DNA from: Bdellovibrio sp. CG22_combo_CG10-13_8_21_14_all_39_27 | GTDB taxonomy: Bacteria > Bdellovibrionota > Bacteriovoracia > Bacteriovoracales > Bacteriovoracaceae | Length of the DNA stretch: 64,000 nt | Reading direction: 5' to 3' | Assembly (NCBI GenBank): GCA_002786715.1 | Contig: PCTW01000076.1 | Coordinates: 16,879-80,878, forward strand | Shown: positions 15,601-23,162 of the stretch, piece by piece | How the letters are laid out: each line of letters starts with the position of its first letter | Numbering within the stretch: the stretch's first letter is position 1 | The notes under the pieces: model-generated | Databases searched by the model: none | Seen by the model: the letters and a program-made list of their open reading frames with translations, nothing else | Told to the model about the DNA's origin: nothing | Translations under genes and position numbers: made by a program

Positions 15601-18252
15601 AACACAATAACATCGATCTCTATCAATAGCTTACCTTGTGTCGTTCAAGCCGGAGTTACGTACACTCAGCTCACTTGTATCACGGGGGGACCAAATGCAG
15701 AGGGAACATATTCTGCTACCGTCACAAATTCAAATGATGGACAAAATTCTACAACGGCCAATGCCTTTACTTATTATGCTGCTCCTACAATTTCGACGAT
15801 TGCTCCAAGTTATGGACCAGTCACTGGATCTGGCCCATCATTTAGAATCTATGGAACCAAGTTTATCCAAATCGGAGCAACAGTTCCTATTATCCGTTTC
15901 GATCCAGGGGGAAGCCCGGTCGACTGCGCCACTGTAACGGTCATTGATTCTACTACATTAGAGTGTGCAAGTACTCCCGCGCATGCTGCAGGTTATGTTA
16001 CTGTTCGAGTTATCAATCCAGATGGAGATGCTCAGCAAGTAGATTTTCCTTTAGGGTTTAGCTTTTGGGCACAACCCACTGTGGCTTCTGTTGATATTCC
16101 CAATGGACCGGCAAGCGGTGGAACAAATATTACCATTACTGGAACAGGATTTGGTGGAGCGACAAGTGCAACAGTTGGTGGAGTTGCATGCACTAGTTTT
16201 GCCATCGTTGATGCGAACAATGTGACTTGTACGACTGGTAATAAAGGAAACACAACGACGATTGCTGCTTCAGATATTATTGTCTCAACGTTTGATGGCC
16301 AGTCAGGAACATTAAGCTCAGCTTTTACTTATAATCCTCCTCCGAGAATTGATACCGTTGCTAATACTGCGACTCCTACAGTTAGCGCAGGTCCTCTGGC
16401 CGGAGGAACAAATATTACAATTACTGGAGATTTCTTTGTCGCTGGAGCGACGGTTTCAGTCGGGGCAGTGACCTGTACAACGCCAGTTATCGCAGCAACA
16501 TCTATTACCTGTGATACAGGAATAAATACGGCAGGATTAAAAGATGTCGTCGTCACTAATCCCGATGGCCAATCATTTACATTGAGCAATTCGTTTACTT
16601 ATAGAGCAGCTCCAACCATTTCGGGTGTCGCTTTAAGTGCCGGGGCCCTTGGTGGTGGAACAACTATTACTTTAACGGGAACTGGATTTATTGCTAATGC
16701 AATCGTTGATATAGATCCTGCAGGAACATCTGCAAGTTGCGGTTCAGTTTCTGTTGTCAGTCCAACTTCAATTACATGTACGACCTCGGCCCATGCCGCT
16801 GGTACTTTTGATGTCAGAGTAACTAATGAAGAAGGACAAGCAGGAACACTTGCTAGTTCTTATACTTATCAAGCTGCTCCAACTGTCGGCTCACTTTCAG
16901 TTTCAAATGGTGCTTCTGGTGGTGGCACTGCCATGACTATAACGGGAACAGGATTTTTAACAGGTGCAACAGTTGACTTTGGTGGGTCTTCTTGTGGAAC
17001 AGTCGTCGTTGTATCGTTGACTTCTATTACATGTACGACTTCAACCCATGCAAACGGAGTCGTCACTGTCACCGTCACCAATGCTGATACGCAATCGGGA
17101 TCACTTGCGAGTTCATTTACTTATCAGGGAGCACCTACAATCTCGGGCGTCTCTCCTTCGGGTGGGGACATTGCCGGTGGCACATTGATTACGATTAGTG
17201 GAGACCAGTATTTTGCAGGAGCCTCAGTGACTCTTGATGTGGCAGGAACACCCGCTGCTTGTGGAGGAGTTACTGTTGTTAATATCAATACAATTACCTG
17301 TACTACTGTTGCCCACGCCGCTGGCCCAGTAAGCGTTCGTGTTCTCAATACAGATACACAAGCAGGAACTCTTGCCAATGGATTTACTTATCGACCTCCT
17401 CCGACAGTTTCTTTGATCTCTCCAACCGGAGGACCTACAGCAGGTGGAACGCCTGTGACGATTTCAGGGGCAAACTTTATTTCGGGTTCAACTGTAACAT
17501 TAGGTGGAGTGGCCTGTACTTCGCCGACTTTTGTAAGTGCGGCAACTCTTACTTGTACGAGTGGCGGCCCTGGAGCAGGACTAGGAGATGTTGTCGTAAC
17601 ATTACCTGATAATCAAACCGGAACTCTTTCAAATGGATTTACTTATCAAAATCCACCGACCGTAACTTCACTGGATATTATTACTGGTTCTACTTCAGGT
17701 GGTTTAATGATTACTTTGACGGGAACAGGATTTGTTACGGGGGCGAGTATCTCTTTAGGTGGCGTGGCCTGTACCAGTCCAACTTATGTCAATGCCACGA
17801 CTTATACATGTGTCACTCCAGCAAAAGCAGCTGGCACCTATAGTATTACTCTCACTAATGCTGATTCACAAAGTGCGACTCTGGGAAGTGCCTTTACCTA
17901 CGTTTCGATGGCACAACTCCAATGGCAACGTGGAACCGTTTCTCCTAACCCTCCTGACCCTGATACTTTTGGGCCAGCGGCCATTAATATCACACATACC
18001 TATACATTGAAAAACGTTGGTAATGCTGTCAGTAGCACAGTTACAGTTTCTATAGGTGGCACAAATGCTACAGGTTGGTTTAAAGGAACTGATACTTGTT
18101 CCTCTAGTGCTTTAGCTGCTGGAGCAAGTTGTACTGTTCAAGCAACATTCCTCGGAGGTGGTTTACCCACTGGTGCCTACACTGCAACTTTAGATGTTAC
18201 AGCAACTTCTGGAGGAAGTGACTCCAATACAATGAACGGGAGCGTTCCATGA
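12661..18252 (+). CDS. Giant surface lipoprotein with 19 IPT/TIG repeats
   Basis: 1863 residues starting at GTG behind GGAGG. The signal peptide ends in lipobox LLVGC, so Cys19 is lipidated. I count 19 tandem IPT/TIG immunoglobulin-like repeats of roughly 80-100 residues, each with the pattern P-x-x-G-x-x-x-GG-T-x-h-T-I-x-G-x-x-F, a central GG..C segment and a closing [FY]TY[QR] strand. Most repeats carry two Cys (as in ACTS...ITCTT), suggesting one disulfide per domain. The final about 110 residues differ: a CARDB/choice-of-anchor-D-like domain with SCTVQATF. Two repeats share an insert containing DKVLCDASG, a trace of block duplication. The role is probably surface adhesion or a stalk. It overlaps the next gene by 4 bp (ATGA). 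Confidence 0.92.
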   Translation: MHKSTLALYSVLIALLVGCVAGEVGEKKVLPGVVALSLSSISPSAGNPTGGTSVTLTGSGFQSSMAIMIGGAPCTITSSSASSATCTTAGHSIGTVDVFVIRSDGDNDTLTNGYTYQNAPTLTSVTPNLGTNTGSTGIALTGTGFLSGATVTVGSLPCSGVTVVGPTSITCTIPSCGASCPYANAVVNVAVTNSDGQASGTQTYTFADTPIISSVTKNAGALAGGGTIVIAGNYFKPVGVTPPTVDIGGAACVVNAGLTTNTSITCVTSVNTAGAKTVSVTNEVSLTGTLASGFTYQAAPTITSLSLNAGNPTGGYTTTITGTNFDVANGAVISVGGTACTTSSVVSTTSATCQVPAGALGATTLTFVNNDANSQAVAAPPTFTYQNAPTLTEIHDKVLCDASGTPSACTNKVSAGPLAGGRQVYLIGTGFVSGATVTINGTSCGTLTVDSATQITCTTPANPAGTYDVVVTNADGQTVTLSSAYLYRAAPTITSFTPNAGALGGLTSMTINGTGFLAGAVVTFDIGGTPAVCSSPSITSTQITCATVAHVAASVNITVTNTDNQSATSATNYTYQGPPVFTSPSPNGGTINGFQLLTITGSGFDTVNGMSILVGGNTCSSPTVVNPTTVTCTTPTHALGTVDITLTNLDGDSQSVTATNVYTYQSPPSISQIFDKVLCDASGVVPSCTDKIASESINGGNVVYITGSNFLAGATVTIGGNACTAPTVVSSTLITCTTPASATTGAKTLVVTNYDAQTSTKFNAYTYQSPPTITAITPNTGSSAGSGTIVVQGTNFDVANGVTVTVNGNPCSPTFSLTPTSVSCMTPAIGGGALATPYDVVLTLKDGDAQATTSVGSFTYIAAPTVSNISPNVGPTTGGQSVTITGTGFDTANGATVTIAGATCTSPVVVSSTTITCTTGVSTAGTNNVVVTNTDANLQSGTLVSGYTYQIKPIIANIVPSSGALAGGSLVTVNGSGFVDNTITSISINSLPCVVQAGVTYTQLTCITGGPNAEGTYSATVTNSNDGQNSTTANAFTYYAAPTISTIAPSYGPVTGSGPSFRIYGTKFIQIGATVPIIRFDPGGSPVDCATVTVIDSTTLECASTPAHAAGYVTVRVINPDGDAQQVDFPLGFSFWAQPTVASVDIPNGPASGGTNITITGTGFGGATSATVGGVACTSFAIVDANNVTCTTGNKGNTTTIAASDIIVSTFDGQSGTLSSAFTYNPPPRIDTVANTATPTVSAGPLAGGTNITITGDFFVAGATVSVGAVTCTTPVIAATSITCDTGINTAGLKDVVVTNPDGQSFTLSNSFTYRAAPTISGVALSAGALGGGTTITLTGTGFIANAIVDIDPAGTSASCGSVSVVSPTSITCTTSAHAAGTFDVRVTNEEGQAGTLASSYTYQAAPTVGSLSVSNGASGGGTAMTITGTGFLTGATVDFGGSSCGTVVVVSLTSITCTTSTHANGVVTVTVTNADTQSGSLASSFTYQGAPTISGVSPSGGDIAGGTLITISGDQYFAGASVTLDVAGTPAACGGVTVVNINTITCTTVAHAAGPVSVRVLNTDTQAGTLANGFTYRPPPTVSLISPTGGPTAGGTPVTISGANFISGSTVTLGGVACTSPTFVSAATLTCTSGGPGAGLGDVVVTLPDNQTGTLSNGFTYQNPPTVTSLDIITGSTSGGLMITLTGTGFVTGASISLGGVACTSPTYVNATTYTCVTPAKAAGTYSITLTNADSQSATLGSAFTYVSMAQLQWQRGTVSPNPPDPDTFGPAAINITHTYTLKNVGNAVSSTVTVSIGGTNATGWFKGTDTCSSSALAAGASCTVQATFLGGGLPTGAYTATLDVTATSGGSDSNTMNGSVP

Positions 18253-18893
18253 GAAATCTTATTTTATTTTTACTTTTTACCCAATCAGCATTTGCTTCGG
18301 ATGTACAAATATGTTTTGAAACCGCCAATCATTATGGAGATGGAAATCAGTTTATGGACATTCCCAAAGATTGTTTCGAAACATTAAGCGATAGAAATGC
18401 TCCCACCGTCACAGATGAAAAATGGTCTGTTGTAGGTGAAAATAATCTCATTATGATCAAAGATCTTCAAAGCACTAAAGTCACATCTATCGCTGGCAGC
18501 TATTCAGAAATTGATGATATTAAATCCATGCTGATCGATTCTGATCGCGATGAGCTTTATGTTCTTTCTAGCCGTGGTGAAATTAAAGTTTATTGGTTAA
18601 AACTTCCTGGCAACGTCGCACCAAGAAGAATCATTAGAAATCCAGAAGGCTCGAGTATCGATAAAATGGTTCTCGATCCTAGCAAAGGTCAATTATGGCT
18701 TTATGGTTCAAGCGCAGAAGAACTAGTGGCCATTAATCGCGATGCAAATCTCATGATGCCGCCAGAAAAGCAAAAGCTAAAAATCCTTTCTCGTCACCCT
18801 GCTTCACAAGTTGAAGAGCTCAGCTTTGACAAAGATAGCAAAAAAATTAATTTCAAGACGCGTCAAGGGCGCAGAATGATAGTCGAAGACTGA
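18249..18893 (+). CDS. Secreted protein coupled to the IPT/TIG lipoprotein
   Basis: 214 residues with a signal peptide (MRNLILFLLFTQSAFAS). The mature part begins with a two-Cys segment (VQICFETANHYGDG...KDCFETLS) followed by repeating beta-strand blocks such as DSDRDELYVLSSRGEIKVY and DPSKGQLWLYGSSAEELVAIN, which look like blades of a small beta-propeller or NHL-like fold. Translation is coupled to the giant lipoprotein by the ATGA overlap, so it probably works with it, for example as a partner at the cell surface. No named family is recognised. Confidence 0.8.
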   Translation: MRNLILFLLFTQSAFASDVQICFETANHYGDGNQFMDIPKDCFETLSDRNAPTVTDEKWSVVGENNLIMIKDLQSTKVTSIAGSYSEIDDIKSMLIDSDRDELYVLSSRGEIKVYWLKLPGNVAPRRIIRNPEGSSIDKMVLDPSKGQLWLYGSSAEELVAINRDANLMMPPEKQKLKILSRHPASQVEELSFDKDSKKINFKTRQGRRMIVED

Positions 18894-18958
18894 GGATTTC
18901 CTTTTCCCATATCCTTTAAAAACTGATACTTTAGGCTTCAATTAGGGGAGTCCAAATT

Positions 18959-20032
18959 ATGAGTAATTGTCACATTCATCGTGAAGCTATCGATGCTGTT
19001 AAAAACTTTTCTCTTCCTCAAGAATTACCTTTTGGTAAAACGATAGCTCCCGTTATGGTTAAAGTTCATTACAACAAAGGTGAATGGAGTAAATCAGAAC
19101 TTCTTCCCTACTCTCCATTAACATTAGATCCAACGTGCAAAGTTCTTCATTATGCCCAAGAAATCTTTGAAGGAATGAAAGCTTATCGTGTTGAAGGACA
19201 AGGTCCGCTCTTATTTAGACCCGAAGAAAATTTACAACGCTTTAATATGTCGGCAAGAAGAATGGCGATGCCAGAAGTTCCTGAAGAAATTTTTATGGGA
19301 GCAGTTGAGGCCATCGTTGGTGCCTGCGCGCCAATAATTCCCCGTCGTAGTGGCGAGTCTCTTTATATTCGTCCTTTTATGTTTGCGAGTGAAAATGGTC
19401 TGGGAATAAAGCCCGCTGAACATTTTATTTTTCTCGTAGTTGCTTCACCTTCTGGCGCCTATTTTTCAGGCGGCAGTGTTCAAGTTCAAATCGAACGTGA
19501 AGCGATTCGTGCCTGTCCAGATGGTGTTGGTTTTGCCAAAACAGGTGGCAATTATGCCGCTTCCCTTCTTTCTATGATTGAAGCGAAAAAACAAGGTTAC
19601 GATCAAGTCTTGTGGTTAGATGCTCTTCACAAGAGAGATGTTGAAGAACTCTCAGGAATGAATTTCTTTGCTGTTTATAATAATCGCTTAGTAACACCAA
19701 AACTTACGTCAACTATTTTAAATGGGATCACTAGAAAATCTCTCATTCAATTGGCCCGTCATCAAGGCTTCCAAGTGGACGAAGAAACGATAAGTATTGA
19801 TCAAATCATTGCCGATATTCAATCTGGAAAAATTACTGAAGCTTTCGCTTGCGGAACTGCTGTGATCATAACCCCTATCTCTCATCTTGGAGAGAAAGAT
19901 GGAACTCGTTATGCCCTTCCACAAGCTGTTGGAGAGGTTTCGATGAAGCTTCGCAACGCTCTTCTCGATCTTCAAGAAGGACGTGCCCAAGATACATTTG
20001 AATGGGTAAAGAAAGTCGCCCCTTTGGCCTAA
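18959..20032 (+). CDS. ilvE: Branched-chain amino acid aminotransferase
   Basis: 357 residues, the length of class IV PLP aminotransferases of the bacterial BCAT II group. It transfers the amino group between Leu/Ile/Val and 2-oxoglutarate. Visible motifs are YAQEIFEGMKAYR near 65-77, LYIRPFMFASE, the PLP lysine in FAKTGGNYAAS (Lys194), ELSGMNFFAVYNN, and FACGTAVIITP near the C-terminus. Upstream GGGGAG gives a good ribosome-binding site. It appears monocistronic, about 65 bp after the previous gene. Confidence 0.95.
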   Translation: MSNCHIHREAIDAVKNFSLPQELPFGKTIAPVMVKVHYNKGEWSKSELLPYSPLTLDPTCKVLHYAQEIFEGMKAYRVEGQGPLLFRPEENLQRFNMSARRMAMPEVPEEIFMGAVEAIVGACAPIIPRRSGESLYIRPFMFASENGLGIKPAEHFIFLVVASPSGAYFSGGSVQVQIEREAIRACPDGVGFAKTGGNYAASLLSMIEAKKQGYDQVLWLDALHKRDVEELSGMNFFAVYNNRLVTPKLTSTILNGITRKSLIQLARHQGFQVDEETISIDQIIADIQSGKITEAFACGTAVIITPISHLGEKDGTRYALPQAVGEVSMKLRNALLDLQEGRAQDTFEWVKKVAPLA

Positions 20033-20146
20033 AGTAAATGAGATTCCTCAGGGTGCGACTGAACTAAAAAGCTCGAATATTACAATACCAGCGCAACTAT
20101 CCACTTCACAAACTCTCCTTTACACTAATATTCAACTCGTTCCTAA

Positions 20147-20168
20147 AAAATGTGACATGTCACATTTT
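20147..20168. promoter_or_regulatory. 22-bp perfect palindrome upstream of the ECF sigma gene
   Basis: Core TGTGACATGTCACA (20151-20164) flanked by AAAA and TTTT, all self-complementary. Half-sites TGTGA/TCACA are those of CRP but with a 4-bp spacer, the spacing of FNR-type sites. It lies 32 bp before the GTG start at 20201, so it is well placed as an operator for the sigma factor and its partner. The binding protein is unknown. Confidence 0.75.
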
Positions 20169-20200
20169 GGACTTGAGATTCGTATACCGGGTAATGAAGA

Positions 20201-20710
20201 GTGAAATCGGATCAAGAACTTATGATTGCTTATATTAGTGGAGACCAACAGGCCTTCTCAGAGCTATATACACGATACAAACCACGTGTTTACGGATACT
20301 TATCTCAAAAAGTAGCTCCTACAGAGCGAGATGATCTGTTCCAAAGTGTCTTCATGAAGCTTCATCATAAGAAGCACTTGTTTAAGCCGGAATATGCTTT
20401 TGCCCCTTGGTTCTTCACTTTGATTAAGCATGAAATAATTGATGTTGCCCGGAGAAATTCGAAGCGGACTACTGAGCCATTATTTGAAGAGCAACACTTT
20501 CAAGACGATCAAACGGGACAGTCCGATAGTGTTGAGAAAATTGAAAGTTTAAATCTCAATGAGCAAGACCAAAAGCTCCTCTACTTGAAGTTTGTTGAAG
20601 GTAAAGGATATCAGGAACTCGAATTAGAATTTTCAAGTAAAGCTGCAACTCTTCGAAAGAGAGTTAGCCGTTTGCTTGAAAAATTAAAATGGAGGGATTC
20701 ACATGAGTGA
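20201..20710 (+). CDS. ECF-family RNA polymerase sigma factor
   Basis: 169 residues, the usual size for a group IV sigma factor with only regions 2 and 4. Region 2: DQQAFSELYTRYKPRVYGYL, then DDLFQSVFMKLHH and PWFFTLIKHEIIDVARR. Region 4: LNEQDQKLLYLKFVEGKGYQEL followed by the helix-turn-helix AATLRKRVSRLLEKLK. Start GTG has AAGAG close upstream. The downstream membrane-protein gene overlaps it by 8 bp, the classic layout for a sigma factor and its anti-sigma regulator. The palindrome at 20147 lies just upstream. Subgroup not assigned. Confidence 0.92.
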   Translation: MKSDQELMIAYISGDQQAFSELYTRYKPRVYGYLSQKVAPTERDDLFQSVFMKLHHKKHLFKPEYAFAPWFFTLIKHEIIDVARRNSKRTTEPLFEEQHFQDDQTGQSDSVEKIESLNLNEQDQKLLYLKFVEGKGYQELELEFSSKAATLRKRVSRLLEKLKWRDSHE

Positions 20711-21230
20711 AAAGGAATTTATAAAATTCATGAAGGCCAATCAATCCCCATCTCAAAATTTAGATGAATTGGTGATCGCTCATCAGGGCAATCTTTTTGC
20801 CCAAGACAGAATTATTGTTTTTTCAAAAGTCGTTGCTATTCATGCTCTCGCAGGAACTGCAACATTGGCAGTATGTCCTCAGTTTGGCTGGAATCCTTTT
20901 GGAGCGAATCCACAAACTATGCATATCTTTATGGGCTATGGGATGTGGGCCTGTGGACTTTTTTGTGGTTCCCTCTTTATGGTTCTCGGGGCTTTTTTAA
21001 AGCTCGTCCTTTTGCAAAAATCCAGCGTGAGTCTTTATTACCGTAACGGTATAAAGAACTCTTTTATGCTTTCGAGTCTCTTTCTTTTTATGATGATGAC
21101 AGCTGGCGCGATGACCTCAAGTGATAATATCTTTTTAGGTTTTGTCTTTGCTCTTTTTTGGTGGTTAGGAGCTTTAATAGCGGAAACTCTCTCTTTTGGT
21201 GCTCAAAAGTTATTTCATCAAATTCAATAA
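20703..21230 (+). CDS. Four-helix membrane protein, putative anti-sigma or sensor partner
   Basis: 175 residues: a cytoplasmic N-terminal tail of about 35 residues (MSEKEFIKFMKANQSPS) then four predicted membrane helices (about 38-58, 73-104, 118-137, 145-165). The first two helices and the loop hold a striking set of His and Cys: His47, Cys58, His74, Cys84, Cys88, with CPQFGWNPFG in the loop. The gene overlaps the sigma gene by 8 bp, so a role in holding or releasing the sigma factor is likely. The His/Cys set could bind metal or heme or react with oxidants; this is inference. It is not a ZAS or RskA-type anti-sigma by motif. Confidence 0.75.
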   Translation: MSEKEFIKFMKANQSPSQNLDELVIAHQGNLFAQDRIIVFSKVVAIHALAGTATLAVCPQFGWNPFGANPQTMHIFMGYGMWACGLFCGSLFMVLGAFLKLVLLQKSSVSLYYRNGIKNSFMLSSLFLFMMMTAGAMTSSDNIFLGFVFALFWWLGALIAETLSFGAQKLFHQIQ

Positions 21231-21260
21231 AAAAGGCCCTCCGAAGAGGGCCTAATCTTT
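21228..21260. terminator. Bidirectional terminator
   Basis: Stem AGGCCCTC/GAGGGCCT (21234-21241 with 21246-21253), tetraloop CGAA on plus and UUCG on minus. T-rich after it on plus (AATCTTTTT) and directly on minus (six T). It serves the convergent membrane-protein gene and antiporter gene. Confidence 0.92.
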
Positions 21261-21277
21261 TTAACTTTTAGATTTTC

Positions 21278-22603
21278 TTAATGTCCGCCCAAGCTATCTA
21301 AACTTGGAATGAGTTGGAAGCACAAGATACAAATGATAGTTGGGCCAATAGCTCCCATTAAAATTCCCAATGGAGAGATATTATTGTCTTTGAATGATCC
21401 CTTCAAAATTCCGAAACCTGCTGGGTTTGGAGCATTGGCGATAACCGTTAAACCACCACCAGTCACTGCACCTGCAACGAGGTTGTATTTTGCAGAATCT
21501 GAAAGTTCAACGAGTGAACCGAGATAAGTAAGAGCAGCGTTATCTGTAATGGCAGTTAAACCAGTTGCTCCAAAATAAAGAGCAAGGTCACCCATTTTTG
21601 TAATGACTTCTTGTAGCCACCACTGTTGTTGCGTACCGAGCACGACGAGACCACCAAGGAAGAATCCAACTAAAAGAGATTCTTTGAGCTTTGCTTTGTC
21701 TTGATATTCTTCAGTAACAACCATGAAGCCTAAGAAGAATAAAAAGAGTCCTAAGAAGAAAACCATGTGGTGAGCAGTATAAACAACAAGGGCCAAGAAA
21801 AGGATATGAATAAGAGTCATCCACCAAGTTGGAACCATGTAGTTGTCATGCTTTTGCTTAATGATAAGTTTACCCTGTAGTTCACCTTTGAAAATGAAGG
21901 CCATAGCAACTGTTGAAATGATAACAGCGATCGCAGCTTTATATCCGAAGAATTCTAACATGTGGGCCATTCCCCAATGCCACTTACTCGCTACCATTAA
22001 AACTGGAGGAGCTGCAAAGTGAGTGAGAGTTCCACCAACTGAAACGTTTACAAAAAGCAATCCGATTGTTGCGTACTTAAATTTGTCAGACATTTCGTTC
22101 GAATAGAAATAATCGAGAAGAATCAAAGCTGTCACAGTCATCGCCGCAGGCTCAGTAATGAATGATCCCAAAAGAGGACCCATAACGAGGGCAGAAATAT
22201 AAAATCCCATCTTTGGGGGCAATGGAATAAGTTTCGCAAACATCGTAATAACTTTTTCAGCGAGAAGAATAATGGGACGTGTTCCGGCCATACACATAAT
22301 GACGAAAACAAAAGCTGGTTCAGTAAAATTCAAGCTTTCGAGATAATGAATAGCTCCGCCGATCACTGCATGGTGCTCATCATAAACAACGAATCCTTCA
22401 TGGAAAGAAAAAATGATGATAAAGAGAGCGCTCCAAATGCCGAAAACAGCTTCAACTTCTCCTAAAAAGTGAAAGAGGTTTTCACCGATAGAGCCTTCTG
22501 GATACTTGTGGGCCAGATGTTGAAATTTAGAAACGAGAAATGTGTGCAGTACGGCCAATGCGAACAATGCCGTCCCCCACATCTGAACGAAAGTCGGGTT
22601 CAT
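21278..22603 (-). CDS. Putative Na+/H+ antiporter (Na_H_antiport_3-like)
   Basis: 441 residues with about 11-12 hydrophobic segments. The sequence fits the putative Na+/H+ antiporter family found in Chlamydiae and some other bacteria: FTEPAFVFVIMCMAGTRPI, a discontinuous-helix-like stretch LLGSFITEPAAMTVTALIL, HFAAPPVLMVA, and a second inverted set ATGLTAITDNAALTYLGSL with GGGLTVIANAPNPAG. Acidic and Asn residues inside the helices (ITEPA, ITDNAAL) are the likely ion-binding sites. AGGAG precedes the ATG. Flanked by terminators on both sides, so it is a single-gene unit. Confidence 0.88.
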   Translation of the reverse strand: MNPTFVQMWGTALFALAVLHTFLVSKFQHLAHKYPEGSIGENLFHFLGEVEAVFGIWSALFIIIFSFHEGFVVYDEHHAVIGGAIHYLESLNFTEPAFVFVIMCMAGTRPIILLAEKVITMFAKLIPLPPKMGFYISALVMGPLLGSFITEPAAMTVTALILLDYFYSNEMSDKFKYATIGLLFVNVSVGGTLTHFAAPPVLMVASKWHWGMAHMLEFFGYKAAIAVIISTVAMAFIFKGELQGKLIIKQKHDNYMVPTWWMTLIHILFLALVVYTAHHMVFFLGLFLFFLGFMVVTEEYQDKAKLKESLLVGFFLGGLVVLGTQQQWWLQEVITKMGDLALYFGATGLTAITDNAALTYLGSLVELSDSAKYNLVAGAVTGGGLTVIANAPNPAGFGILKGSFKDNNISPLGILMGAIGPTIICILCFQLIPSLDSLGGH

Positions 22604-22670
22604 AAACTTACTCCTGAAAAGGTAGATGATTTAAATCAATGATATCACTCGAATCAAATGACGCAATAAA

Positions 22671-22693
22671 AAAGCCCCCAATTTTGGGGGCTT
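22671..22693 (-). terminator. Intrinsic terminator of the ferredoxin gene
   Basis: Minus-strand stem AAGCCCCC/GGGGGCTT followed by six T, about 30 bp after the ferredoxin stop codon. Confidence 0.9.
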
Positions 22694-22722
22694 AATTAAT
22701 TCGCAATGCGTAAAGTTAAAAA

Positions 22723-22971
22723 TTAGCCGTCAAAACCAATTGAACCGACGGGACAAGCTTCCATTTGCTCTTTGCACAACTCGATTTCTTCTGGAGTTGC
22801 TGGTTGCTTATAGACGTAAGCATTTCCGTCTTCATCTTCAGTAAAAAAATCAGGAGCCCCTGTATAGCAAACGTTGCAAGCAATACAGCCCTCGCCATTA
22901 TCATCATCTGGATCAGTACAATACCAAGCGCCAGGAATATTTTTTTTGTGCTTAAGGTTCTTATTAGACAT
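22723..22971 (-). CDS. Single-cluster [4Fe-4S] ferredoxin
   Basis: 82 residues, very acidic (PDDDNGEG, FFTEDEDGN). One cluster motif is split in the usual way: CIACNVC near residues 29-35, then YTGAPDFF, and the fourth Cys in EACPVGSIGF near the C-terminus. This matches one-cluster ferredoxins in which the second site is lost. A two-Cys first segment (WYC) near residue 18 is also present. AGGAG precedes the ATG and a strong terminator follows, so it is a monocistronic electron carrier. A generic electron donor role, for example for QueG, is possible but not shown. Confidence 0.9.
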   Translation of the reverse strand: MSNKNLKHKKNIPGAWYCTDPDDDNGEGCIACNVCYTGAPDFFTEDEDGNAYVYKQPATPEEIELCKEQMEACPVGSIGFDG

Positions 22972-23162
22972 GGGAGTCTCCTATTTGGATAAAAGTCTGA
23001 AATATCTGATTTAAGGGCTCAAAAGTAACTCAAATCTCTTCGAATGTGAAGAGTGTCTGAAGATTGTTTAATGATCTTTTCTCGCGAAGGCCCTTGAGTT
23101 TCACCCGAGTTCTTGAAATTATATTCCCTTTCTAGAAAGTGACCTACTTAGAGGAGTGTTTC

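Noticed and set aside
14118-17378. Series of minus-strand open frames inside the IPT/TIG gene
   Set aside because: They recur at the same place in each repeat and are the reverse complement of a repetitive coding sequence; no start signals.
20147-20168. Classical CRP site
   Set aside because: The half-sites match CRP but the spacer is 4 bp, not 6, so a canonical CRP operator is unlikely.
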